From contig NZ_RZTZ01000008.1 of assembly GCF_004005475.1 (NCBI RefSeq), positions 1-64,000 on the forward strand: a DNA stretch of 64,000 nt, in the 5' to 3' direction. A program made the position numbers and the translations under genes. Below, in pieces: positions 18,345 through 26,707 of the stretch; within the stretch, counting starts at the first letter, position 1, and each line of letters opens with the position of its first letter. A model generated the notes under the pieces. That model was not told the DNA's origin. It ran no database searches and saw nothing but the letters and a program-made list of their open reading frames with translations. Source of the stretch: Niallia taxi. Lineage in GTDB: Bacteria > Bacillota > Bacilli > Bacillales > Cytobacillaceae.

Positions 18345-20459
18345 ATGCAAAAGCAACCTGAATTACAAGTTAGAAAGAAGAATATCATTGAAAAAGATGG
18401 ATTGAAGTTTAAAGATTTAAATAATAATGGGCAGCTTGATCCGTATGAGGACTGGCGTTTAAGTCCTAAAGAACGTGCGGAGAATCTTGTTTCTTTAATG
18501 AATATCAATGAGAAAATCGGCATGATGCTAATTAATTCGAGAAGAATGGGTCTTTCACAAGCTGACAAAAGCAAAACGAGTCATGATGGAATATTGGACG
18601 AAGGAATTATGGAAAAAGGAGAAAATATTTTTGCCACGAGCAAGGTGTATGGAACAACACATACGATTGAAAATAGGCATTTAAGACATTTCATTCTAAG
18701 AGATAACTATAGTCCAGCTGAAATAGCAGAGTGGATTAATAAGTTAAATGAAGTAGCAGAGGGAACCCGGCTTGGTATTCCGGTTCTAATCACCTCAAAT
18801 TCACGTAATGAAAATGCAGAATCTGTTTTCGGAATGAATGATGCAGCCGGTATTTTCTCCACCTGGCCAGGAACACTAGGCCTTGCTGCTGCTGCAAAAG
18901 GCGATATTAAAAATGGTAAAGATGCATCTTTAATAAGTGAGTTTGCGAGAATTGCAAGGAAAGAATGGGATGCAACAGGTATAAGAAAAGGCTATATGTA
19001 TATGGCAGACATTGTTACAGATCCAAGATGGCAGCGCGCCTATGGGACGTTTGGTGAGGACCCGGCATTTGTCGCGGATGCAATTGGCCGTATTATTGAT
19101 GAGTTTCAAGGTGAGCAATTAGGAGCACATAGTATTGCCCTGACAACAAAGCACTTCCCTGGGGGTGGAGCAAGAGAAAACGGTTTTGACCCACATTATA
19201 AGGAAGGGAAATGGAATTTATACCCAACACCAGGCAGCTTAGAAAAATATCATCTGCCACCATTTAGAGCAGCTGTTGAACATGGAACTTCTTCCATCAT
19301 GCCATATTACTCGATTCCAAGTATCAAGAAAAGTGTTATTCAGGAATTTGAAGGAGAAGAAATTCCATTTGAAGAGGTTGGTTATACATTTAATCATTAT
19401 TTTTTACATCATATACTACGTGAAAAACTTGGGTTTAAAGGCTACGTAAATAGTGACAGTGGAATTATAAATAATATGTGCTGGGGCATGGAGGATAGTA
19501 GTGAAGCAGAGCGTTTTGCGAAAGCCATTAATGCTGGTACAGATATGGTTGCAGATACCAATGATATAGAAAATCTTAAAATGGCTATAAGCAAAGGATG
19601 GATTAGTGAGAAACGAATCGATGAAGCAAACATACGACTTTTAACAGAAATGTTTACATTAGGGTTATTTGATGACCGTACGTACAATTCACCAGAACAA
19701 GCTGAAGAGGTTGTTAGCACAAAGGAGCATTGGGATGCGGCAGCTGAGGCACATAAAAAGTCAGTTACTATCCTGAAAAATACACAGTCTACACTACCAT
19801 TAACAAAGCATAAGCTCAAAGGTAAGAAGGTATATGTGCAGGTTTTTCATAAAGATCTTCAAAAAGCTGCTTCCTACACAGAAAAAGCAAATAATGAAGC
19901 GAGTAAACTTGGCTTATTTACATTGACAGATAACTATAAGGAAGCAGATACTGCCATTCTATTCTTACATCCAAAGTCAGGCTCGTATTTTAATGCAACA
20001 CTTGGTTTACTAGAATTAGAAATTTGCGAAAATAAAGTAGTGTCAGGCTTGAATGGCTCTTTGTATAATGAAACAACATTAACAGGTATGGAAAAGCTAA
20101 AGGAAATAGCAGAAGATATTCAGAAACGTGGCGGTAAAGTTGTAATAAGTGTAAATATTATTCTCCCATGGATTTTAGGGAATGTGGAGCCATTGGCAGA
20201 TGCTCTAGTCGCTGGCTACGATACATTCTTTAATGCACAGTTTGAGGTTATGACAGGAAATCATCAAGCAACTGGGGTGTTACCATTAACATTACCAGCA
20301 AGTGAAGAAGTTATTGGCGTTTATCAAAATGGTGAGTGCATATCAAGAAATGACGTCCCTGGCTTCGATAAAGATAAATACATGCCAAAGGGAATGAGTT
20401 ATGCCTATAAAGATAGTGATGGTAATATTTATAAGCTTGGGCATGGGTTAACTTATTAA
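18345..20459 (+). CDS. Glycoside hydrolase family 3, cytoplasmic
   Basis: A 704-residue protein with no signal peptide. Residues 20-36 contain an EF-hand/dockerin-like loop (DLNNNGQLDPYEDW), common in this GH3 branch. The TIM-barrel domain carries KHFPGGG and the nucleophile in NSDSG (Asp371), followed by the alpha/beta sandwich domain. The enzyme should hydrolyse unphosphorylated beta-glycosides. The GTG at 18336 overlaps the ribosome-binding site AAGGAG, so the ATG at 18345 is chosen. An enzyme for free glycosides next to a permease that seems unable to phosphorylate makes a consistent pair. Confidence 0.85.
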   Translation: MQKQPELQVRKKNIIEKDGLKFKDLNNNGQLDPYEDWRLSPKERAENLVSLMNINEKIGMMLINSRRMGLSQADKSKTSHDGILDEGIMEKGENIFATSKVYGTTHTIENRHLRHFILRDNYSPAEIAEWINKLNEVAEGTRLGIPVLITSNSRNENAESVFGMNDAAGIFSTWPGTLGLAAAAKGDIKNGKDASLISEFARIARKEWDATGIRKGYMYMADIVTDPRWQRAYGTFGEDPAFVADAIGRIIDEFQGEQLGAHSIALTTKHFPGGGARENGFDPHYKEGKWNLYPTPGSLEKYHLPPFRAAVEHGTSSIMPYYSIPSIKKSVIQEFEGEEIPFEEVGYTFNHYFLHHILREKLGFKGYVNSDSGIINNMCWGMEDSSEAERFAKAINAGTDMVADTNDIENLKMAISKGWISEKRIDEANIRLLTEMFTLGLFDDRTYNSPEQAEEVVSTKEHWDAAAEAHKKSVTILKNTQSTLPLTKHKLKGKKVYVQVFHKDLQKAASYTEKANNEASKLGLFTLTDNYKEADTAILFLHPKSGSYFNATLGLLELEICENKVVSGLNGSLYNETTLTGMEKLKEIAEDIQKRGGKVVISVNIILPWILGNVEPLADALVAGYDTFFNAQFEVMTGNHQATGVLPLTLPASEEVIGVYQNGECISRNDVPGFDKDKYMPKGMSYAYKDSDGNIYKLGHGLTY

Positions 20460-20694
20460 TATAAAGGTTACTTGTTTTGCAAGCTAACTAATAAACTATT
20501 AAATGGTGCTTTTCTCGAATAGAGGAAAGCTCTTTGATTTCAAAGGGATAAAATAGGCGTCTGTTCGTTAAGGGCTTGATAAGGAATAGGTGTATTTGGT
20601 TAAAAGCATATAAAGTTTAACAAACCAGTCATTTTTGCTAAATTATTAATGTTAAAATGATAGTAATGCAGCAACTTTCTTCAGAGGTGATTTC

Positions 20695-21186
20695 ATGCTA
20701 GGGATAAAAAGCTACAATCCTAAACTTTACACAGAACTATCTCAAATAATAAAGGACCAGAAAATTAGACTACAGGGGCTTAAAGGTAAAAAGATAAAGG
20801 ATATCTGGGTTGCATGGGAAAAAAATAGTGATGAGTGGTTTAATGATTTACCCGTGATAATTAGGTTTGAAGATTGCCAGTTGGAATTATGTGCATATAA
20901 GAGTGGCGAATACGCTATAACATTTAATCAAATCGATTTAACGGAGGAAATTGATTACTATGGTACCGATTTCTTGCTTAGTTGGGAACAGAATAAGTTA
21001 ATGCAACTTGCTGAATCTATTAACAAACGAATAGATAAGGTAGAAATGATTGAATACTTAGAACAATTAAATGGAGTCAGTTTACACCTAGGAGAAGGCT
21101 ATTTGGCTGTTTGTAATGGGTTGGATGAAAATGTGATATATAATAATAGAGTCGAAGGAGCACAATATAAATTTACGGACTTGTGA
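20695..21186 (+). CDS. Hypothetical soluble protein
   Basis: A 163-residue protein preceded by AGAGGTGATTTC. It has mixed alpha/beta composition, acidic, with WVAWEKNSDEWFNDLPVIIRFED near residue 35-57 and a C-terminal GVSLHLGEGYLAVCNGLDEN. I do not recognise a family. Its size and style resemble the small proteins found as immunity genes in Bacillus polymorphic-toxin loci, but no toxin gene is adjacent. A 32-residue broken reading-frame fragment follows directly. Confidence 0.55.
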   Translation: MLGIKSYNPKLYTELSQIIKDQKIRLQGLKGKKIKDIWVAWEKNSDEWFNDLPVIIRFEDCQLELCAYKSGEYAITFNQIDLTEEIDYYGTDFLLSWEQNKLMQLAESINKRIDKVEMIEYLEQLNGVSLHLGEGYLAVCNGLDENVIYNNRVEGAQYKFTDL

Positions 21187-21352
21187 AGTAATATTTAAAT
21201 CAATTAGCCTTTCATTATGAAGGTGATCCTGTTTTATTTTTAATCCTTAAAGATATTCTAGAAAAGTATGAAGGAACTAGCTTGTTTTTTGTTTGAGAAC
21301 TATTATTTGGGGTAAAGTAAAAGGTCAATCTATTATAAGAGAGGGAGTTCGT

Positions 21353-21559
21353 ATGAATAAAAGCCTTATCCTCCTTGATATACAAACATTAAATAATGAA
21401 TTATCTAATAATAGAAAACGTAGTATAAAAATCATAAAAAGGCTGCAGCAGGAACCAACAAATCTTATGCTCAAAAGAAGACTGAAGAAAATAAAGTTAG
21501 ATAATGAAAATATAAGCAAAAAACAGCATGAATTGTGGAAGCTTTATAAAGAAAAATGA
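21353..21559 (+). CDS. Small basic coiled-coil protein
   Basis: A 68-residue, lysine- and arginine-rich, almost wholly helical protein (IIKRLQQEPTNLMLKRRLKKI, KKQHELWKLYKEK). AGAGAGGGAG is 5 nt before the ATG at 21353, which decides that start over an upstream codon at 21293. No family is recognised. It could bind nucleic acid or a partner protein. Confidence 0.5.
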   Translation: MNKSLILLDIQTLNNELSNNRKRSIKIIKRLQQEPTNLMLKRRLKKIKLDNENISKKQHELWKLYKEK

Positions 21560-21808
21560 TTGTTATATACATAAGCAATGATTGCATTTTGCAGAAAACC
21601 TTCGTATTTTTGTAGATTTGGGGAGATATTCTAATCTTCAAACATAATTTAAATATAGTAAAACATAAAACTGCCTATGGGGAGTTTTTTTTTGTTTGAA
21701 ATACAACTATATAGTGCCTCTAATTCCTTTTTTAAAAATACATATTTATCCATATGGTAATTTGTAGTAAACTCATAATATATTTCCTTTTATAAAATGG
21801 AGGACGAG

Positions 21809-22024
21809 ATGAACGAAAAAACTCATACAAAAACGAAAAAACAACAAAAGGTACAAGGGATATATAGAGAAATAAAAAGACAGCAGCAAGAGAAAGTGGC
21901 AGAAGCAGATAGTACATATGGAAAAATTATTGTAAACATTTGTATGGTTATCATTCTATTTTTTTTTGTTATGAGTACACTATTTGATTTTGGTGTTCAG
22001 GTTCCAAGATTTTTTGGATATTAA
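21809..22024 (+). CDS. Small membrane protein with basic cytoplasmic tail
   Basis: A 71-residue protein. Residues 1-40 are charged and lysine/glutamine-rich (KTHTKTKKQQKVQ, KRQQQEKVAEAD); residues 43-66 form one hydrophobic helix (IIVNICMVIILFFFVMSTLF). GGAGG 5 nt before the ATG at 21809 is preferred over the ATG at 21797 that overlaps it. The function is unknown. Confidence 0.55.
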   Translation: MNEKTHTKTKKQQKVQGIYREIKRQQQEKVAEADSTYGKIIVNICMVIILFFFVMSTLFDFGVQVPRFFGY

Positions 22025-22098
22025 ATTTTATCGAGAGTCATTACAGGTTCTCTACTTAAGAATATCTTTAAACAAGCCCTATTAATAAGTATTTTCAT

Positions 22099-22124
22099 GA
22101 GCCATGTATAATAGGCTCTTTTTT
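22099..22124 (+). terminator. Intrinsic terminator
   Basis: Stem GAGCC/GGCTC with a 10-nt loop and a run of six Ts, 75 nt past the small membrane protein gene. Confidence 0.65.
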
Positions 22125-22197
22125 ATTTAAAAAAAATCGAACGAAATTTCAAATTGTTACCAATATATAGTGTAAGAGATAAGGGAGGTGAATAAGG

Positions 22198-22779
22198 TTG
22201 AGTGTTGATAATGAATTTATTAAATTAATTAACCTTATTGGAGCTGGAAACAGAGAGGCATGCGGTGAACTTTACGAAAAAACAATCCAAGATGTATTTA
22301 AAACAGTTCACTTTTTAGTGGAGGAAAAAACAGATGTAGATGATTTGGTACAAGACATTTACATACAGGTGTTTAAGTCTATAAAAAAATTCGATTTTGA
22401 ACGGAAGTTTAATCCTTGGTTAATGGGAATTACGTTAAAACAAATTAAAGCTTATCGAAGAAAAAAGTGGATGATTTTTAGAACTGTTAAGAAGGTTGAA
22501 GAATTTAAAGAGGAAAAAGAATTAGATTTCTCAACCGAAGTTATTGAAAAAATAACAAATAAACAGCTAGTCAAATTAGTGGATGAATTACCATACAAAC
22601 TGAAACAGGTAGTTATTCTTCGTTATTTAAACGATTATACCCAAGACGAGATTTCAGCGATTTTAAAGGTTCCTATTGGAACTGTTAAGTCAAGAATAAA
22701 TGCAGCTTTAACAAAATTACGTACAAAAGGAAAAAATAAAAAAATTCTTGAAGAAGTGAGGAAGGTTTATGAATATTGA
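22198..22779 (+). CDS. ECF-type RNA polymerase sigma factor
   Basis: A 193-residue sigma-70 group 4 protein. Region 2 (residues 20-90) contains DVDDLVQDIYIQVFKSIKKFD, the core-binding and -10 recognition part. Region 4 (residues 125-180) carries LPYKLKQVVILRYLNDYTQDEISAILKVPIGTVKSRIN in outline, recognising the -35 element. The start is TTG behind AAGGGAGGTG. Its last 11 nt overlap the next gene, which encodes a membrane-anchored DUF3600 protein, the usual place for a cognate anti-sigma factor. The inducing signal is unknown. Confidence 0.9.
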   Translation: MSVDNEFIKLINLIGAGNREACGELYEKTIQDVFKTVHFLVEEKTDVDDLVQDIYIQVFKSIKKFDFERKFNPWLMGITLKQIKAYRRKKWMIFRTVKKVEEFKEEKELDFSTEVIEKITNKQLVKLVDELPYKLKQVVILRYLNDYTQDEISAILKVPIGTVKSRINAALTKLRTKGKNKKILEEVRKVYEY

Positions 22780-23452
22780 GACTAAACTTAGAGAGTCCTT
22801 ACAAGAGATTGGAAAAGAAATTACTCCTCCGCCAGGACTAAGAATGAATGTTATGACTAGTATCCATCTCGGAAAGTCAAAAACGAAAAAAAGAATTATT
22901 ACAGGTGTTTTAGCTGCTGCATTGCTAATACCGACAGGGGCATTTGCCACAAAATCTCTCATAGCTGATGGACTATACGGCTCTTTTGATAATTTGAAAA
23001 AGCATATTACAAGTGCAACAATGGAAGGTTATCTACGGTTGGATGCAAAAATTGCCCAAGCACAAGGCCAGATAGAACCCGCAGAATATAAAGAGTTTAT
23101 CGGACTTGTGAAAATAATGACTGATGCTAAGCTTGAATTTGGTGACAAATATGGAGGGATTAACTATGCTGCACTCACACAAGAAAAACAAACAGAGCTT
23201 GCAAAAGTATATTTAGAAATACAGCCATACTATGATCAATTAAATGGTCTGGAATCTAGTAAGGAGTTGTTAACGGAAGAGGAATACAAGCAGTATATTA
23301 AATCTCTTATGGTTTATGAAGAAATCATTTCAAAGAGTCAGATAAATCCGGACCATTATATAGAAACAAAGGAAATACCAACAGATTTGCAAGGTCCATT
23401 TGAAGAAGCAAGGGTATTTATTGACTATGTTAATGAAAAACAAATGGAGTAA
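22769..23452 (+). CDS. DUF3600 membrane protein, probable anti-sigma factor
   Basis: A 227-residue protein. An N-terminal cytosolic segment of about 45 residues resembles a short anti-sigma region, then one membrane helix (RIITGVLAAALLIPTGAFA, residues 46-64), then an extracytoplasmic helical domain (DGLYGSFDNLKKHI ... YLEIQPYYDQLNG) matching DUF3600 architecture. It overlaps the sigma gene by 11 nt, implying translational coupling. By analogy with ECF operons it should hold the sigma factor at the membrane until a surface signal releases it. No zinc-binding ASD motif is visible. Confidence 0.7.
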   Translation: MNIETKLRESLQEIGKEITPPPGLRMNVMTSIHLGKSKTKKRIITGVLAAALLIPTGAFATKSLIADGLYGSFDNLKKHITSATMEGYLRLDAKIAQAQGQIEPAEYKEFIGLVKIMTDAKLEFGDKYGGINYAALTQEKQTELAKVYLEIQPYYDQLNGLESSKELLTEEEYKQYIKSLMVYEEIISKSQINPDHYIETKEIPTDLQGPFEEARVFIDYVNEKQME

Positions 23453-23537
23453 AAGAACTAATTTAAGGAGGATTTCTGTCCCTTATTGCAGAAATAGTTG
23501 CTATTATAAAAACATTCTATTAAATGCAGGTGATAAA

Positions 23538-24299
23538 ATGCTGCCAACTAAAAGTATTCTAGCCACTTGGGGCAAGTTTAACGACTTTCCTATGGAGACG
23601 TTAACTAAAATATGGCAATATCACAATGGACATGGGAAAAAGCAGCGTGATGTTTCTATCATGCGTGAGCATAGGGAGCAATTTGGAATAACCGGTAACT
23701 GTTTTGACCTTGCGATATGGCTGTTAGATGAATTTAAAAAGGATGGGATTAAGGCATATCCTATCGGTCATAGTTTAAAAACAGAAAATGCCCATGTAGC
23801 TGTAGTGGCAATAAGTGAAAATGGAAACCGATTTTTGTGTGATTTAGGAGATCAATGGTTAACACCAATACTAATAGATTCACACAGCGAGGATTTTGTT
23901 CATGAACAATTGAGTGGATTTTTTCCAGCCGCAAATGTACAAGTAAAAGAGAATGAAAATAGTACAGAAATACTTTATTACAGACCGAATGGAAAGATAT
24001 CGAGACAAAATTATTGTAAACAACCAATCGAGATGGAAGCTTTAATGGATGCGGCAGAGCATTCACAAAACTTAATTAAAAAAGTACCTTTATTAGAATG
24101 TAGAACACCTTACAAAAATGAGATTGCTCATTGGGAATTTGGTAATTGGGAATGCACATTAAGTACAAGTGAAGGCATTCTCACACAACCAAAATACAAT
24201 GGTTTAGAAGAATTGGCAGAGTTAATCTACCAAAAAACAAAATATAATAAAGATTTGTTGTTAAGTATATTAGAAAAATACAAATCTCTACAAAAATAA
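23538..24299 (+). CDS. NAT/transglutaminase-fold protein of unknown substrate
   Basis: A 253-residue cytosolic protein. A possible Cys-His-Asp triad is spaced as in arylamine N-acetyltransferases and transglutaminase-like enzymes: Cys55 in TGNCFDLA, His86 in NAHVAVV and Asp102 in FLCDLGD. The full NAT signature (RGGxCFExN) is absent, so this is a divergent member. An open frame extends upstream to 23400 but overlaps the anti-sigma gene; AGGTGA before the ATG at 23538 supports that start. Its position after the sigma/anti-sigma pair could make it part of that regulon. Confidence 0.55.
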   Translation: MLPTKSILATWGKFNDFPMETLTKIWQYHNGHGKKQRDVSIMREHREQFGITGNCFDLAIWLLDEFKKDGIKAYPIGHSLKTENAHVAVVAISENGNRFLCDLGDQWLTPILIDSHSEDFVHEQLSGFFPAANVQVKENENSTEILYYRPNGKISRQNYCKQPIEMEALMDAAEHSQNLIKKVPLLECRTPYKNEIAHWEFGNWECTLSTSEGILTQPKYNGLEELAELIYQKTKYNKDLLLSILEKYKSLQK

Positions 24300-24411
24300 C
24301 TATAAGAGAATAGCTGGAATTTCTAAAATGGATAGGTAACATATATATCTGAATAGAAATTTATACTGGGGTCATTTTATATAATAAAAAACCGACTATA
24401 AAATAAAAAAT

Positions 24412-24727
24412 GAGGCTGGGACAAAACAAAAGATAAGCTTACTAAACACGAATAATAGAATTACAACTAAATTAGAAAAAGAAGGTTGTGTCTAAATAGA
24501 ATGTTGAGTTAAAGTTAGTTCGTTTCATTGCGCGCTCGTCCTCGCGCTTTCCGCGGGGTCTCATCCTTTCCTCTATTTCCCGCAGGAGTCGAGTGACCTC
24601 CGCTCCATTCCACTAAAATTTCTAATTTTTTGTATTTAAACTAAAAACAAAAAACCGAACTATTTAATCAATTGTTGATTAAGTAGTTCGGTTCTTACGC
24701 TGGTTCACATACTTATGTCCCAGCCTC
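24412..24727. repeat. 316-bp mosaic repeat bounded by GAGGCTGGGAC inverted ends (copy 2)
   Basis: The left end GAGGCTGGGAC (24412-24422) and right end GTCCCAGCCTC (24717-24727) are exact inverted repeats. The right 75 bp is a near-identical reverse copy of the 11653-11733 unit, including the CCGAACTA hairpin. The middle (24518-24615) holds a GC-richer segment with CGCGCTTTCCGCGGGG and CCTCCGCTCCATTCCACTA, related to 56146-56215 in the opposite orientation. No ORF is inside. It lies between two convergent genes and could terminate both. Confidence 0.75.
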
Positions 24728-24766
24728 TTTAGGATATTAAGTTATAATCGCACTAATAAATAAGAT

Positions 24767-25468
24767 TTAAAACAAATGCATTATCGAAACGACAACAATA
24801 GCAACTACTAACGCAGGTAGAAGGTTAGCTATTTTAATTTTTGTAATTCCAACTAAATTTAATCCTATAGCAATAATCATAATACCGCCAGTTGCTGACA
24901 TCTCTATAACAAACTGATCCATTAAAGCATCTGGAACCAATCGAACAATTTGGGTAGCAAAAATCGCTATTAACCCTTCATATAAAATTACAGGAATTGC
25001 AGAGAATAACACGCCAATCCCCAATGTGGTCGTTAAGATGATGGCGATGAATCCATCAATAACGGCTTTCGTGTATAGCACATCATTATTTCCTCGAATA
25101 CCACTATCTAAGGCACCGATTATGCCCATTGCTCCAACTACGAATATCAATGTTCCAGTTATAAATCCTTGTGATATGCTTCCTTGTTTATTTGAGCCGA
25201 CATGTTTTTCTAACCAATCCCCTAGTTTGGTAATTTTATCTTCTAAGGCAAGTAACTCACCAATAACTGCCCCTATAGCAAGACTTAAAATCACGATAAG
25301 AAAATTTTCGGTTTTAAGTCCCATTTGCATTCCCAAAACGACAATGGCTAAGCCCATTATTTTCATAACAGTGTCCTTCATGCTTTCTGGAATACGACGA
25401 AGTAGACTCCCTAATAATGTACCAACGCTTACACCGATTGCATTTGCTAAAGCCCCCATTAAAATCAC
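24767..25468 (-). CDS. DUF554 family membrane protein (YdfK-like)
   Basis: A 233-residue protein with six to seven hydrophobic segments and the conserved N-terminal GALANAIGVSVGTLLGSLLRR and mid-protein GALDSGIRGNNDVLYTKAVIDG, features of DUF554. The start is GTG at 25468 behind a weak GGTGAAC; the ATG at 25459 is an alternative. It is divergent from a LysR gene 124 bp away. The family is often called a putative transporter, but no substrate is established. Confidence 0.85.
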   Translation of the reverse strand: MILMGALANAIGVSVGTLLGSLLRRIPESMKDTVMKIMGLAIVVLGMQMGLKTENFLIVILSLAIGAVIGELLALEDKITKLGDWLEKHVGSNKQGSISQGFITGTLIFVVGAMGIIGALDSGIRGNNDVLYTKAVIDGFIAIILTTTLGIGVLFSAIPVILYEGLIAIFATQIVRLVPDALMDQFVIEMSATGGIMIIAIGLNLVGITKIKIANLLPALVVAIVVVSIMHLF

Positions 25469-25592
25469 TGTAGTTCACCGACTCTTTCCCTATTGTTGTG
25501 TTTTCTTGTATTATAGGGGTAAATTATATATAAATAAAATCAAAGTTTTAGATAGTATGTATGAATAAAATTCATAGATAGGAATGATAGGG

Positions 25593-26465
25593 ATGAGCCT
25601 GGCAAGATATGAAATTTTTAACACAGTTGTAGAATTGGGAAGCTTAACAAAAGCGGCAGAAGCATTAAACATAACGCAGTCTGCGGTTAGTTATTCAATC
25701 GCAAACCTTGAGGCGGAATTTGGATTTCCACTATTAATAAGAAGTCGGTCTGGAATTACTTTAACAAGTAATGGGCAAAGAATGTTAAAGTCTGTTCGAA
25801 CTGTCCTGCATTGGGACGAAAAACTGAAGCAAGAAGCAGCGTCAATCAAGGGACTCGAAGTGGGAACAGTACGTATTGGGGCTTTTACAAGTGTTTGTAT
25901 TCAATGGCTGCCAAGATTACTTAAAAACTTTAAACAAGAACATCCTTTCATTGAAATAAAAATTTTTCAAGGGGGATACCAGGATGTGGAAGAGTGGATT
26001 ACAAACGGTGTTATAGACTTTGGGTTTACAACTTTACCAACTACAGAGAATTTCGAAACAATTCCATTAAAAAAAGATCGGATATTATGTATCCTTCCAC
26101 AAAAACACCCTCTGAGTATTCTTGATAAAGTACGTATTGATCAATTAAAGAATGAAGCCTTTATTACTCTGAAATCGGGTTATAACCACGACATAAAACG
26201 CATATTAAAGGATACTGGTGTTACACTCCAAAACAGTTTTGAAATGGCTGATGACCAAGCGATTTTAGCGATGGTGGAAAATGAATTAGGCGTCAGCATT
26301 ATGCCTGAACTAGTCCTGCAAAGCATGCCATACAAAGTGACAGCACTTCGTCTTGAGCCAGAGCAGCATCGAATTATTGGTATTGCGGCATTATCACTAA
26401 AAGAAATCGCTCCAGCTTCGCAAAGATTTATTGAATTTATCAAAAAGTTGCTAGAGTCAAATTAA
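25593..26465 (+). CDS. LysR-family transcriptional regulator
   Basis: A 290-residue LysR protein with the N-terminal HTH (TKAAEALNITQSAVSYSIANL) and an effector-binding domain from about residue 90. Two in-frame ATGs lie 9 nt apart; the second (25593) has the better spacing from TAGGAA. It is divergent from the DUF554 gene and is the likely regulator of it. The ligand is unknown. Confidence 0.88.
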   Translation: MSLARYEIFNTVVELGSLTKAAEALNITQSAVSYSIANLEAEFGFPLLIRSRSGITLTSNGQRMLKSVRTVLHWDEKLKQEAASIKGLEVGTVRIGAFTSVCIQWLPRLLKNFKQEHPFIEIKIFQGGYQDVEEWITNGVIDFGFTTLPTTENFETIPLKKDRILCILPQKHPLSILDKVRIDQLKNEAFITLKSGYNHDIKRILKDTGVTLQNSFEMADDQAILAMVENELGVSIMPELVLQSMPYKVTALRLEPEQHRIIGIAALSLKEIAPASQRFIEFIKKLLESN

Positions 26466-26490
26466 TATATGAAGGTAAGGAGTAATCAAG

Positions 26491-26511
26491 GCATGTTCGC
26501 ATGCTTTTTTT
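26491..26511 (+). terminator. Intrinsic terminator
   Basis: Stem GCATG/CATGC closed by a TTCG tetraloop, followed by seven Ts, 26 nt past the LysR stop. Confidence 0.75.
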
Positions 26512-26707
26512 ATTTGCAAATAGGAAGCAAGCTTTTTCATACAAAGGCTGATTTTGAATATATGAATAGGGTTCACCATTTTTAATGTAAATTTTGTTAC
26601 AATAATTTGTAAATATTGTAACATTTGAAATATAAATGACAAAAAACACCTTAAATGTGTTAAAGTGACATTGTAAGTTATAACACAGAGAAGGCAGGGA
26701 GGAAGCG

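Noticed and set aside
21199-21296. Open stretch FHYEGDPVLFLILKDILEK after the hypothetical gene at 20695
   Set aside because: No start codon or ribosome-binding site; at best a fragment of a lost gene.
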